This document shows, piece by piece, positions 21,967-34,898 of a DNA stretch of 64,000 nt. Made by a program: the position numbers and the translations under genes. Source of the DNA: Phylloscopus collybita (taxonomy: Eukaryota > Chordata > Aves > Passeriformes > Phylloscopidae); the NCBI GenBank assembly GCA_027886175.1, contig JAJNNQ010000006.1, positions 9,610,001 to 9,674,000 of the forward strand, in the 5' to 3' direction. A model generated the notes under the pieces. The model saw only the letters and a program-made list of their open reading frames with translations, had not been told where the DNA came from and searched no databases. Each line of letters starts with the position of its first letter. The first letter of the stretch is position 1.

Positions 21967-24900
21967 ATTGGCTACTAGTGCAAATCTTAAAATATTAATT
22001 ATATATGTCTTAAAAAAAAAAGGCAAATTTGTAGTATTTTTTTTTACATTGCTTGTGCCATTTTCCTTTTCTAAGGCATTGATATTAAAAAGGTGAATAA
22101 ATCATGTGTAAATGGTTTAAGCCTATGATAATGGCACCCTTACATATTAGTAACATATGGGTGGTGTTAGTGTAACGCTGATGCAAGTCCTAGATTCTTA
22201 GAGACAGATTCATTCGTATTTAGCAACTGTAAGGAGCCGGTCATCTGACAGGTTAGACAGAAGCACATCTGCTGAGGGCCTGAATTTGCAGGAGCTGCAG
22301 GCAGAACTCTATAGCTGCAGTAATGTCACTGAAACATGTTTTACATGTTAGAATAAAGAGAACAGAAAGAAAGGCACAGCTGGGCAATTTACTTTAAAAT
22401 GGTGGAAACTTTGCAGTATTTAACATACTGCAGATAACACTTTACATTTTCGGAAAGTGCATTGTGCCATTTCTACTGCATCACTATTTTTACTGTTCAG
22501 CTTTTGTGTGCTTACAGCACCATGATTTATTATCTGCTGCTAGTGGCTCTTCAAAGTAATTCTCAATCCATTTCTTTTCCTTCATTAGCTCTCCCCTTGT
22601 TTCTCTCCTTCACCCTTAATCTCCCTTGCTAACCTTTCCTGTTTAATTTTCTTTTCCTCTTTAAACATTGTATCCAAAATGCGTCCTCCACAGTTTTAAG
22701 AGCAAAATCCCCAGGCGTTCACCTTTCCATTCTTCAATAAAACTCCACTTGCAAAGTGTGTAACAATCTCAGCATGTTATTAGTCAGTGTTGAGCAAAAG
22801 AAATGCTGCAGTGCTAAATGGAGTCATTAAAATGCCTAGTGACAACAATAAGTGCTTGAGGAAGCTGGCGTTTCCCATTTGCTAGTCTAATAGCTGTATT
22901 AGGGCCATCTTTCTTTTGTGGAGAAGATAAAAAGAATATATTCAGTATTTGACTGTTTTCATTCTCCACCATTGCACTGCTTGTGCCCTGACTTTATTCC
23001 TCCTCTGCAGCTTCATACCCATTTCTGGAAAACTGTTAAGTCTTTTTCTCATGCCTTTTAAATCAATACTAGTTTTAACATCAGCTTCAATGAGCTGTGT
23101 GTACCAGGCTCCAGAGAGGAAGGTGGTTCTCCACTAAATGCTTTTTGTCTCAATGAGTGTTAAGTGCACCATGCCTATGTCTGTTTGCCTGTTACAGATA
23201 TCTTAGGTGCATCTTAATAGGCTAGTCAGGGTACCAAGAAGCATAAATTTGTTAGCACAGCACTCAACACAAGGTTAATTGACCCTGATGAGAAGCAGGA
23301 TATTTTATCTAGAGGCACAGAGGGTTCTTGTTCATGTGTCATTAAGGTATGTGCTAATCATGAAATTAACAGCACTCTTTCTGGATTCCACATGGTACAC
23401 CCATTCTGATGGAATATTTTACAGTCTTCTTCCAAAAATGTTTGTGTCTGTTCTGGCTTAATTGTGGTGTATTTCTTCTGGCTTTAGTTTCTAACTGGAT
23501 GGTGATTTATATATAAATGGATGCAGTGCATCAGTCTTGGGGGAGTTTAAAATATATTAAAAAAACTCAGTGAACACATGGGCCTTGTGCTTGTTTCTTC
23601 CCAGTGATATAAAATGTAGAGAAATTCAAGGAATTTCAGATCAAGATTCATTCTCAAGTCTTCAAACAATTTCCTGAGATTTATGTGTAAATCAGAAGCC
23701 TCAATCAGGTAAACGAAGTAGGGAAGGTGTATGTAAAAGAAGATGTAATAAAAAAAATTAAAAAGAATATTGACTATTATTTTTAAAACATAAACCTCTC
23801 AGTTATGTATCAACATCATCATGGGGCAAATGTTTGTGCAAGCCTAAGACTTAAAAACATAAAAAAAGGTCAAAATTCAGGTCGCTATGTGTTCCAGTTG
23901 CTAGCTTTGCCCTCCTATATGCATCTCTCACTGGACACTCATCTAAAATTCCTGTCACACCATTTAGTCCAATTTAAACTGTACTAACTGACAGAATAAA
24001 TTATGTAATATAACCTTAAGCAAGGAATTGTTAAGAGAGTGGTATATTCTGTCAATAAGCATCTGCTACTGGAAGCCATGCTTTATGTTGAGCTAGAATC
24101 TCCAGACTGAACAAAAAAGAAGTGGCTGATAACAGTTCCATCTGTCATGAAATTAGGGGGAAATTTGCCACATTAGAGGAAATGCCTTAATAGCATAAAT
24201 ATGTTCATTTGTCTCTGAAACCTTAGCAAATAGGAGTGTAGATGCATCTTCCTGCGATAAATGATGAACATCAAAATTAAATAGTTGATCTTGTGCTTAT
24301 TGGATTCTGACCTCAGATAGTATGTGAAAATACTATGTACAGCACCATTTTAATGCTTAAATGTCATCTGGTTTGGCTTGTGTTCTGTGGCACATAACTG
24401 AAGATTTGGGAGTTGAAATTTTTTTTTTTCATATTGACTGCTGTTTCTGTTCAATTAGGCAGATTTTCTTTGATAGTTTTACCTAAATTATAATTTCTTC
24501 TCTTAGGAAAATAACCTGCAGAGCACTGACATATTTAACCTTTGTGTTTTTTTAAGACATTGATGCTGAAGTGCTGAACTTGGTTTAGTTGTCATATAAC
24601 TGCCAGCTATGGCCCCTCATTGGCCTCTTCTGTTCATAGAACAAAAACTATGAAGCTGATAAGAGAAAGAACAACGTGTCTGTCAATAAAGAAACAAATC
24701 CCACAGCTTTCCAGTGGGTTTTTCAGTTGTTTTTTTTTTCAGAAATTTGAGGGTTTTGGTATGCAGATAGATATATAGATATATATATATATTTAGTATA
24801 AGATAGTCATGGACTCTTGAGCTGAAATTTCTCTGCCCTAGCTTTAGATACCTACACTTAGATGTGCATAATCCAAAATTACCCAGCTTAGTCTTCTTTT

Positions 24901-25875
24901 GTCAGTCAGATGAATTGCCCCCCTTGAAGGTTCCTGTTCATATGCATTGACTATGAAAATATAAACTCTGTCACTGCTGTCAGTGATCAGTCCTGAGCAT
25001 GATCCATATAAAGCAGCTATTAATAAAAACATTTTCATTGTGAACATTTCCTTTTCATGGAGGTCACTTCATTCCTTTGTGTTGCATATAGGAAGAGCAA
25101 GAGTAACATCTGCAAAAATGAGGTAAAGCAGACTCCTTTTGAGTAAGGACTTTTAATTGCACATATAATTAGAAAAAAAAGAGTTAAAATTTTCATTTGG
25201 ATTGACTGGTTTGCTTTTTTATTTTCATCTGTACTTGGTCTTTTATCCACCTGTTTTACTACTCAATAGCTGGAATTGTAGATAATTAAGTAGGATGCAT
25301 TCTTGGAAGTTTTTTAAACCTATCTTATTGTAAAGTATTTTAAACAACAATCCTGAAATTTCTAGTTGTATTTTTACTTATAGCATTTGTTCTTTGGAAC
25401 ATAATAATAAAAATCTGACAAAATATAAATATTTGTCATTTGCCTGTTTCTGCCAAAATTGTGATGATCAGTTATCACACACTGTAATTCCCTGACCTGA
25501 TGCAAATATGTTGAAAGAGCTCTGAAGGATAGATGTAGCCTGAAGCAAAAGGAATCACTTGTTATTTTAGAAAGACCCAAACTGCCTTACTTTATTATGA
25601 ACACTGAACTTAAAATTTTCAAAAGCTATCTCTGTTTTTCAGAAGTTATTCTCTCTGCAGAATATTTAATGTAAAACAGTATCAAACGTGGATCCTTAAT
25701 GCATGAAAAAAAGCCAATAGAAAGGAAAAAACCCAAAACCACAAAAGTGAACAAATGTCTGTCACTACTACTTTCAGTTAAAATAAATTATTGCATCAAG
25801 AAAATAACGTAGTACAAAAAAAAATCTAGAAGAAAATGAGTAAGACATCAGAGAATTTTTTGAGATGGTGTTGCA
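21967..25875. other. Non-coding DNA with a candidate conserved block
   Basis: No gene is seen. Roughly 22200-22960 has mixed composition with few homopolymers and several homeodomain-type TAAT/ATTA cores, which makes it look more like a conserved non-coding element than the rest. Conservation cannot be judged from one sequence. A short GATA/AT repeat lies at 24766-24793. Confidence 0.45.
24766..24793. repeat. (GATA)/(AT)n microsatellite
   Basis: Degenerate GATA units pass into about seven AT dinucleotides. Confidence 0.85.
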
Positions 25876-26442
25876 AATCACAGAATCACAGATTGGCTGG
25901 GGTTGGAAGCGACCTCTGGGGGTCATATGGTTCAACAACTCCACTCAAGGGGGACAACACATAGTTTGTTCCTCAGGACTGTGTCCAGATAGCATGTGTA
26001 GACTCATTAATCTCTCTGGGCATCCTGTTCCAGCATTCAGTCATGCTCATGGTGAAAAAGTATTCTTTGAATTTCAGACAGAAACTCCTGTGTCAACTAC
26101 CTCCAGAACCTGTTACTGTGGTCCACTGCAAGGAGCTTGTCTCCATCCCTTTGAACCTTTCCTTCAGGTATTTATATACACTGATTGATAATTTGCTCCT
26201 TGAGCCTTCTTAACACTGAACAGTCCTGGCTTTTTCCTCACAAGGGACAATCTGTTCCTTTAATCATCTTTGTAGTCCTGTAGTGTGCTAATGTCTCTGT
26301 TGTACTCATGAGTTCTGAACTGGACACTGTACTCCAGGTGTGGGTTCATTAGTTTTGAGTAAAGAGGAAGGATAACTTCTTGTTCTGACACTGCTTGGTG
26401 AACATGAGATTCTGCAGAACACCTCATTAGCCCCTCTACCAC
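25876..26442 (-). mobile_element. CR1 LINE 3' end, old
   Basis: On + the copy begins with the reversed CR1 terminus AATCACAGAATCACAG, then GGGGTTGGAAGCGACCTCTGG, the conserved CR1 tail. It continues through CR1 3' UTR and C-terminal coding sequence (CATCCTGTTCCAGCATTCAG, then CTGAACTGGACACTGTACTC, the region ahead of the C-terminus). It is 5'-truncated near 26442. The coding part is broken by many stops. The 107-codon + frame at 25865-26188 is antisense noise. Confidence 0.93.
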
Positions 26443-29400
26443 TTAGAAAAGGAAGTCATGAATGCATGCTGAGAACCTTCTGTACTGCTAATGTCCCCTG
26501 CTGTGTTACCTCTCCAGAAAATATCAGGGTGATGGAAATGCCCCTTGGGGACAGGTCGTGTGAATATGAGGTTGCTCCTATCTGTCTTGATCCACTTGGT
26601 TCTACGGAAAATAGAAACACTGCCACAGGATTGAGTGAGTGTGAATGAAATGCATTCGGAGTTCTCAAGCAAATATGTATCATTTAAATTCTACGCATGA
26701 GCTTAAATGTTTCATAGATTACTGTGCAGGGATATTCCAGATAATGATCAATTTTATTAAATTTTATTTATTTGGAAAACACAGAAGCTAAAATTTTGAC
26801 TTTTTTTTTTTAATCTGATAATGGAGCTTAGCTTTGTTCTCTTTATTGTTAGTTAAGGAAATATTCAGTCTTGCTTTTAATGGGGCAGCATAACCTTCCT
26901 AGAAGCATATTCCAAACAAACACATTTCATCTACATTATTTGATATCTTAATGGCCAATTTACTCCAAACAGGAATTTTGTATAACTATGTTTATCTCCT
27001 CCTCTCCTAAATTAACTGCATGACAGTGCAACATGCATTGGATTTGAAATAAATTCTCTTCAGCAATCCTCCAGCAAGATGCACTTGCCTTTACATATGT
27101 CCTTTCAATTATGTGAAAATAATAATTTTTCTAATTCCAGGGTTATTTAGCAAGTGTTCAAATATCTAAAATTTCACAGTAAGAGAATTTAATAACAGAC
27201 ACTTAGTGACAAATTTCATAAACATCCATTTTTGTTTTGTGGGGATTTTTAATGTTCCATTTAATATTGGAAACTTTGGAGTGCATTTATTAGAAATACA
27301 GAGTTCACATTAATCAACATAGAATTTAATTTGCTCAGATTCATGATCTCATTTTAGATTAATTGCAGGCATGCTTTATTGAGACAAAACAAACAAACAA
27401 ACAAACAAACACACGAATTTTAATATACTTATGTCAAATCAAAAGGTGCTAAATAGTGTATCTACAGATTAAAAAGTAATCAAGCCTTAAGTGTAGGAAT
27501 CTAGATCTAGTTTGGAAATCTTTTTTCTAAATTTTAACTATGTCTCCCAACAGTTTCATAGTAATAAAAGTATTTTTTTTTCTTTTCATTAGTCACACCT
27601 ATAGATTGGTCATCACTACATAAAAAAGTAGATTAAACTGCAACATCTCACCATGTAATTGACAAACTTTCCACCAAGATGATGTTTGGACCATGAATCA
27701 GCCCCTTCAAAATAATCATCCATATTTCTGTTACAATATTTCCCAGTGAAAATAAAATATCTTTCAGCAGCAGAGACAATAAGAATGGTGGGTAAACTGT
27801 CTCCCATGTACTGCACAGTAAAAAATACCCACATGCATTTGTCCCAGTTTCACTATTAATTTAAAGTTTACATTAAAGGCTTGAGTTAGAAAGAAGCGGG
27901 ATGGCATTCAGTTCTCAGTCAGCATCAAAGTTAACCTATTATCCTAGCACTTCATTACAGTGAATTTTTAATTTTCATTTAAATTCATGAGATAAAAATA
28001 ATAGCTCAAATTCTATCCCTTATGTTTGGCTTAATTAAAAAAGTAAATGAAAAGCCAGTACAAATATTGTTCCATATATACCTTATTTTTTTTTCTTTTT
28101 TTTTTTTTTTGTGATGCTGCTTCTTCTAATATTTTCAGTAACTTGTTGTACACAAGTCATTTGTGTAGAACATCTGCAATGTTTTAACAAGAGGCTACTG
28201 GTTTGCTAAAATATTTCTTTGAAATATCAAACTACTAAAAAAGGATTAATGTAACTGCAATTCTAACTGAAGGATTTTTTTTTACTTCTTTTTAACTAGC
28301 AGACATCTTTTCTCCCGAAAAAGGGTAAATCTGATGCTAAAATGAAAAGAATTTATCTTCTTTTTTTTTCTTCATGATCAAAAGTTTTTTTCATTTTCTT
28401 CTCATTTCTGCCATTATTAGTAATACTGAGCAGTTTCAAAGGCAGTTCATTTACCCTGTCCTTTTTGCTGCTATTAAAAAAAAAATACTTAGACATAACA
28501 CATGATTTCTATTTATACTAGCTAAACTGGTCAAAAATAGTAGCCTGTAGCCAACTTGTTTCCAAGGAGATTATAAAATAATCACATATATAATCTGTAG
28601 CATATTTTTAATAATCCCTCAATTTAAATACTAGACTTAAAGCTCCTAGAAGACTTTTTTTTATTTCAACATTTTCATGTTAACTAAAAATTTTAAATAC
28701 CTGCTTTATAGTTGCTTTGTAGATTTGTTTAAAAATTAATTGGCAGCTTTTTTACCTTAAACTTTGTGCATTTGATATATATAATCTATTCCACTAACAC
28801 TTCAGTTAGATGCAAATCCTTTGATGGGTTGGATAGAAGATTTTTTGAAGTGGAAACGTCCACGAGGTCTCTCAGAACCAGCAGAAATGGCCCTTTTTTA
28901 ACTCTTGGGGCATCATTTAACGTTATTTTTACCATGGCTACATGCCTTGATATCCTACTTACAAATCCCATCTGATGACATTTTATCTTTGCTCAAATAG
29001 TCAACACAAGAACTGAAGGAAACTCACCTTATTTAGAGCAGTACAAATATTTCAGATGTTTATCTTTGTATTAGTCAGAAAACTTACTCTGCTTAAAACC
29101 ATACTGTTTTTGTGAGATTTTTTGAGGATTTTTTAAAATATAGGTGATCATTTTTGAAAACCTACGGAATAAGTACTAATGCATCTAAATTAGTACCTTC
29201 TCCTTTTATTGACTCTAAAAATGCATTTAGATGTTTTCAAAGAATTGATCCAGCCACTCAAGATTATGCCTGCCTCCATTTCTTTCACTAAGATAAACAT
29301 CAAAGTGTAATGGTGGGTAAAGTTTAGACCCTTAGCATACAAGGCAAATTTATGCAGGGAATCAGGATTGCTAAGAACATATCAGTATCATCACCTGTAT

Positions 29401-30170
29401 TTGTCTACCTTCTCGGTCTCAAAAGTTCTCCCTTTATGGGCTATAATTCAGTTCAGAAAAATTCAGTGTACTTTTTGGGTTCTTTTATGAACAATAATAC
29501 GTTCAGAATTGGTTTTAGTTTGTGTATTTTTCCTTTAAAAGAGAGTGGCTGCGACAGAAGAAAACCTCTAGAGAAATAGCATCTTCTTTGCTGAACAAAT
29601 AGGTATGCCCCAGGAGAGAACCTCCAAAGCCTGTAGGGTGAAAACTACACAAAGTGCAATGATAGGAAAAGTGAAAAGGGCTCAGTAACACCAGGGATTT
29701 GGAGTATTCACAAAGCAGAGAGGCTGAAAAAGAGTAACAGAAAAAAAAGAGTCCTTCTATGGGGATGGAAGGAGAAAGTAATGAAGGATCTGAGTTTTCT
29801 CTTAGCAGACTCTTTCACAATCTAGATACTGCATAACATGCTAAAGCCTTAAAGTATGACACAGCTGGTGAGGATGCAATAGGAAAGGAAAACTGTAAGT
29901 TATTCAGTTACATTTTTTATGATCTATTCTCCTCAAGCTTTCTCTGTTTAAAAGTGTCTTGGAATCTTAATACATGTGTTCAACAAAATTGCCTTCTTAT
30001 TTTTAGTGGATTAGGATTGGTTTTAAGTTTATTTTAAATATTTTTCCTTTGAGTTTTGGGGGATGGGGGTGCTGTTTCTTTGATTTTAGGGTTTTTTTGA
30101 GAAATGTGGTATAAAAAACTAGTCAGATACACACAAAAACTTATTCAGGGCCTTTTTACTTTTACTGGTT
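26443..30170. other. A+T-rich non-coding DNA
   Basis: No gene is seen. A stretch at about 26460-26690 beyond the CR1 edge is less A+T-rich and is open on both strands (60-78 codons), but I recognise no protein in it. A CAAA microsatellite lies at 27384-27412 and T runs of up to about 16 lie near 28088-28111. Confidence 0.5.
27384..27412. repeat. (AAAC)n microsatellite
   Basis: Six to seven consecutive AAAC units, directly readable. Confidence 0.95.
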
Positions 30171-30660
30171 TATAGATTGGTGGAAAGTGGAGCTGGAAAG
30201 GAATTTAGGGTAGAGACCTACTCTGCCCCCTACCCAAAAATATGATCAGCTCTATCTAACCATGTCTGAAAAATGCTTTTCTAATTTGCTTTTAGAAAGT
30301 ACAATGAACACAGTTTCATATAATGAACACAATTCATTTTCTGAAATGTTTTTCAACTCTCCTGGTCAATAAAATATGTTTTGGATAAATTTCTTTCTAA
30401 CCTTATCACTTCTCAGTTCAGAAGGTTAAAGAGGTAGCTCTTTTATTTTTTATAATTTTTTTTCTTGTAAGATTAAAGGTATTTTTGCTGATCATCAGCC
30501 TTCCCATTGGCCAAATGCTTTTCAAACAGTGATGTGTTTAAACAAGTCATACTTGATAGATCCTTATAATCATTACTGATATTCTTTTTGAAGGTTTTTC
30601 AGTTGTTCCACATGTCAGAAGTGAACATAATATTTTAGCAAGAATTTCCAAATTATATTA
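30171..30660 (-). mobile_element. Very old CR1-type LINE fragment
   Basis: Two blocks in the correct order and orientation resemble an ancient CR1 lineage. GGAGCTGGAAAGGAATTTAG with a following CTGCCCCCTACCC stretch (30189-30236) looks like a reversed CR1 3' tail. TTTTTCAGTTGTTCCACATG near 30594 looks like the reversed coding segment found in old CR1 families shared with other reptiles. Between them the sequence is heavily mutated. The family call is moderate and the edges are approximate. Confidence 0.55.
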
Positions 30661-30785
30661 CTCTGTTTTCACATGCAGACACACACACTCTTTAGATGCA
30701 CATGTGTACATGTACATCTAAATATACATAACCTATGCCCACTTAAACTATTTATCCCTAGAATTTGTTAACAGTTTGGAGTTTT

Positions 30786-30913
30786 TTAGGATTTATTTTT
30801 GGTTCTGGGTTTTTGGTTGTTTTTTTTATTTTTTTGTTTGGTTGTTTGGTGGGTTTTTTTGTTTGTTTTTGGTTTTTTTGGTTTTTTTTGTTTTGTTTTG
30901 TTTTTTTTTTCTT
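30786..30913 (+). repeat. T/G-rich low-complexity tract
   Basis: About 125 nt of almost pure T and G on + (TTTTTGG, TTTG and GGTTTTTT motifs). The frame at 30799-30984, rich in Phe, Trp, Leu and Val, is an artefact of composition. Confidence 0.9.
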
Positions 30914-31111
30914 CACTTTACATTAAGGTGGTGCTGTTAATTGATTTAATTATTTCAGAGGTTGGACTTTTAAGTAAACAATAGATGAATAAACTATAAA
31001 ATTGAGAGAATGTCCAATGTACAAAACCAATTGTTCTGTACCAGTAAGATAAAGACTGTCTGAGGTGCATTAATGCAATACCGAATTTCAAGTAAGCAAG
31101 TCACAATGTTT

Positions 31112-31815
31112 ATCACAGAATTACAGAACTCTTGGGGTTGGAAGGGATCTCTGGAGATCTCCTAGTCCACCTCACTTTCAAGGCCAGGTTATGTAATGCA
31201 GGTTACACTCTGGATCTCCTTGTCTTTTTTGAACTGTTGAGACCACAACTGAAGACGATATTCCAGATGTGGCCTCACATCACCCTTGACCTGCTGGCCA
31301 CACTCTTCTCAATATACCCCAGGATATCATTGGCCCTCCTGGTCACAAGAGCACTGCTGGCTCATGGACAACTTTTCATCCACTAATACAATACTTCCTG
31401 GTCCTTCTCAGCAGAGCTGGTCTCCACTAGGTCAGCCTTCAGCTTGTACTGGTACTTGGGGTTATTCCTCCCCAGATGCAGGACCCTACACTTACCATTA
31501 TTGAATTTCAGTAGGCTTTGCTTCACCCCGTTATCCAAGTTATCTCAGTTATCAAGGTCCCACTGAATGGCAGCACAGCCTTCAGGTGCATGAGTCACTC
31601 CCCCAGTCTCATATCATCAGCAAACTTACTTAGGTACATTCTATCTCTTCATTCAGGTTGTTGACAAATAAATTGAATAAGGCTGGAGCCAGTACTGATC
31701 CCTGGGGAACATCACTGACTACAGGCCTCCAACTGGATTCTACTGCACTGATGACAACCCTCTGATCTCTGCCGTTCAGATGATGATCTAATGATGAAGT
31801 TACCATCACCATCTG
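31112..31815 (-). mobile_element. CR1 LINE: reverse transcriptase end to 3' terminus
   Basis: On + it starts with the reversed terminus ATCACAGAATTACAG and GGGGTTGGAAGGGATCTCTGG. It then runs back through the C-terminal coding region into the reverse transcriptase, ending near 31815. Segments between the 3' UTR and the C-terminal region are missing, so the copy is internally deleted. CR1-like DNA is clear throughout, for example the AGCAAGTTTGC/GATGA stretch that encodes the FADD box (near 31615-31635). It is 5'-truncated. It lies in the same orientation as the older copy 450 bp upstream but is a separate insertion, since each has its own 3' terminus. Confidence 0.93.
31630..31812 (-). pseudogene. 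CR1 reverse transcriptase remnant
   Basis: The 60-codon frame contains 'GRDQRVVISAVESSWRPVVSD' followed by 'VPQGSVLAPALFNLFVNNLNEEIECT'. These are the palm motifs just upstream of the FADD catalytic box in CR1 reverse transcriptase, and PQGSVL is intact. The frame stops right after IECT, before the catalytic aspartates. It is a fragment and cannot encode an active enzyme. Confidence 0.93.
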
Positions 31816-32060
31816 ATCATCAGCATCATAGGATGATCCTTATAACAACAAAACAGGTAATCTCAGCAAGTCCACTTCACTTGTGGACTTCTATTCCACT
31901 TCTAAAAGTAATTTGGAACTTTTACTAAAACATATTTCTATGCACACACTAGAACACTAGTATACAGCTTCCAAAGGAAGATAATTCCAAGAGCTGGTGA
32001 CATAATGCTGAAGTAAAGTTTACAGTACTAAAAAAAAAACAAGAAACAAACTATTTTCTC

Positions 32061-32092
32061 AAATTAAAATTCTTTCAATGGAATTTTAATTT
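32061..32092. repeat. Perfect 12-bp inverted repeat
   Basis: AAATTAAAATTC and GAATTTTAATTT flank an 8-nt loop. All but two of the base pairs are A/T. It is probably incidental. Confidence 0.75.
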
Positions 32093-32875
32093 CTCCAATC
32101 TTTTACAATCTATTTAAAGACCTAATAAAGAAAGTTAAACAAATGAGTCATGGAGTCCAATACTAAACTCAATACTGGTTTATGTTGATCAATATTACAA
32201 TTTATTTAATGCAATTCAACTTCTTTTGTGATTTTTGTCTACTGCACAATGTTCCTTTAAGTTGACTTGCTATTCATTTAATTATTGCAGGGAGATAGAC
32301 ATTCAAATTAAATTAAATCCAAATACTTTGACACATGGGAGGCATTTAGCAGCTGCTAATGTGAAACACTAAATTGAACTGAATCTAAACAAGAGTTTTA
32401 GAAACACTCCTCAAATAAAATTGCTTTCCTTAATGCTTCTGTTGTTGATTTTACTTTTCCTTCCCCAGAAGAATCTTTCAAGAGAAAAACTTTCAAGGTA
32501 GCTTGGATGTCAAGGCTGTGATAGTGGGAACAATTTTATCCATCAGCAGAATCTCTCAATAAGGATTTTTTTAATTTATAAGTTTTTTGCTGTTCTTTAG
32601 GATTTGTTTCCATACAAATGCCTTAATGCCAAAAAATTGCCATCATAATTAACTATAGAAAACGTAAATCTAAAACTTATATTTGAACTGTTAGAAACTG
32701 TTATGTCATTTCTACAAGACAAATAATCAAACAAGTTTGTTTATTCAGCATGTTAACTACATGCAGACCTGTTTTTTTTGCATTTGCTATTTATTATATT
32801 GGCATTTATAGAATCTCTGTATCATAGTTTTTATCTATTAAGAATTATCATAACACTATTTTAAGTTTTAAAAAT

Positions 32876-32923
32876 TGATGCTTTTCTTTTCTCTGATCCT
32901 GGATTCAGAAAAGAAAAGCATCA
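32876..32923. repeat. Perfect 17-bp inverted repeat
   Basis: TGATGCTTTTCTTTTCT (32876-32892) and its exact reverse complement (32907-32923) flank a 14-nt loop. After one mismatch the pairing extends outward through an A-run against a T-run. The arms are pyrimidine/purine-biased. The size and loop resemble a small precursor hairpin, but there is no sign of transcription. Confidence 0.9.
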
Positions 32924-34761
32924 TTTTTTTTTTTCAAAATTCTTTTCTTTTCTTACATCTAGGTTGCCTTTTAATGAAAATATTTGGCTTGCACCATTGT
33001 AAAACACACCAAGATATTAGGACCTAGCTGAGTAACGGTAAGTTGGTAACATTACTTACCAGATCAAAAAGAAAAAAAATAATTAAGAAAGTCTTTTCTC
33101 TTTGTTGAGGGAATATAATGATTTTAAATGCCTGAGATTTACTATCACGTCTGTCTGTAAGATGGAATATATTTCTACAACAAACACTTTTGTGAGCATG
33201 TAGATCCCTTTAACAACTGTGCTTCACCCACTTAATAGGTGATCAAGATTAAGAGGAAACATACAGTTTATGTAATTTTTTAAGATGACATATGATACAA
33301 AAGAACTGGAAGTAAAAGAGGGGAATAAATAAAAATGATAATTCAGATAATTCCAGTGCCTTGGAACAGTTTTGAATTATTTAAAGTAAAAATATTCAAC
33401 TGCAGACTACTTATGTGATAGAAAGCTAAAGTACCATACTACTTATCGATTTCACTTTTGCTCCAGCAAAGGAGATACACAGTCTTTGGCTGCTCTGTGC
33501 CTTGTCAATAGGGCTTTGACTGGTGCAAACCCACAGGGACTCCATAAAGTCTCAGAGCAACCTAGTAGTCAATCTGGAGCACAATTCTGATGCCCTTACC
33601 TCCCTTTCTGACTCTGGGCCATAATCTCAAAACTAGTCCAGCTGTATATTTTCTATACATTTTACCTTGCATGTTTATTTTAAAAGTTTTTCTTGAACAC
33701 TCATAATAAATAAAAGTGTTAAAGGTGTGCTAACTGAATTACTCTATCAGTTCAGAAAACCACTGAAAGTGCAAAATTAAGCCATTCCTTAGGTACTCAG
33801 TCATCAAGGCCTACTCTTAAATGTCTGCTTGTAAGAAGTGTGTGTTTCTATCACTTAGTGAATTTATATACTTATGCAAGTACCCTTTTTTCCCGCTTTA
33901 ATTTAAATATGGGTTGCCAGAAGTCTGTTAAGACAAATATAAAGAGTACCCTGCAGTGCTTTCTAAAATTTTATTGCTGCTGTTAAGAAACCATAAAGCT
34001 TTCACAGGGTGGTGACTATGTTCATGTAAAAGCAAGTAGAAAATCATGAATTTCTACGTAACCCACCATGTGAAAGGTTTGATTATTCTTTTTCGCAACA
34101 AATTTTTTCATTAGCAAGAAGACATTAGAAGTGCAAAATTTTTCTTCTCATTTTAAAAGAAGAAAAGAATATCTCACAACAACCTAAGCCAGGCTAAGCA
34201 CTGTGGTATGTGAAAGCAAAGGCTAAGCACAGCATTTTTAATTCCGGTATTAATATCCATTAACACTTTGTATAGCCTTCCTCAAGGCTTATCATAGCAG
34301 ACTGTAAGATAATTCTCTAACTAGTTTTTTGCCTCTCTTTTATATGAGCGTAATGGAAAACATTTCAGCGGTCTTTCAGTCAAGAAAAGGTGCGTATCAG
34401 AGTAAAGAGATACATAGTAAATCTTGACAGAATGATTAAATGTCCTAACCCAACAGGCAGCTAAGGTAGAACACAGGACGCATCAGGGTCGCGCTCCCTC
34501 TCTTCACCCACCCTTTGATTCCAACTCTTTTGATTAAGGTGTCCTTGTCACAGAGGTCAGTTTAATTCTATCACATCCAAATATTCTAGGTAAAGTATGT
34601 TGCACATGTGCAGACTGCAGGCTCATTTGTTACATTATTGTTTGCTGCCACTTTTGAAGGTAGGTGTCTGTTTGAAGAATGTGCAGTGGTTGGAGGGTCA
34701 GGAGATTTGCATAAAGCTTGGAAAAAACCTCTTTAGGCACAAAGTGTGGGATGCAGTCTAT

Positions 34762-34789
34762 AGTCTATAGTCTGACCTATTATACCTGT
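34762..34789 (+). repeat. 28-nt dispersed duplicate, copy 1
   Basis: AGTCTATAGTCTGACC followed by TATTATACCTGT. It matches the copy at 36184-36211 at 26 of 28 positions in the same orientation. A local duplication of AGTCTAT precedes it. The flanks do not match. Confidence 0.8.
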
Positions 34790-34855
34790 GTGCACAGAAA
34801 GCACACAGCATACAGCTCATGGAAACTGATGATGTTATGTATATAGAGCGTATAT

Positions 34856-34860
<5 letters not shown>

Positions 34861-34898
<38 letters not shown>
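34861..34898. repeat. (T)38 homopolymer
   Basis: 38 consecutive T. If it were the tail of a minus-strand retrocopy the body would lie to the right, but the sequence after it shows no recognisable cDNA and no target duplication. Confidence 0.95.

Larger units (their letters stand above)
31816..34860. other. A+T-rich non-coding DNA
   Basis: No gene is seen. Two inverted repeats (32061-32092 and 32876-32923) are listed separately. Stretches at about 33430-33660 and 34440-34740 have less biased composition and could be conserved non-coding DNA, but nothing specific is recognised. Confidence 0.5.
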
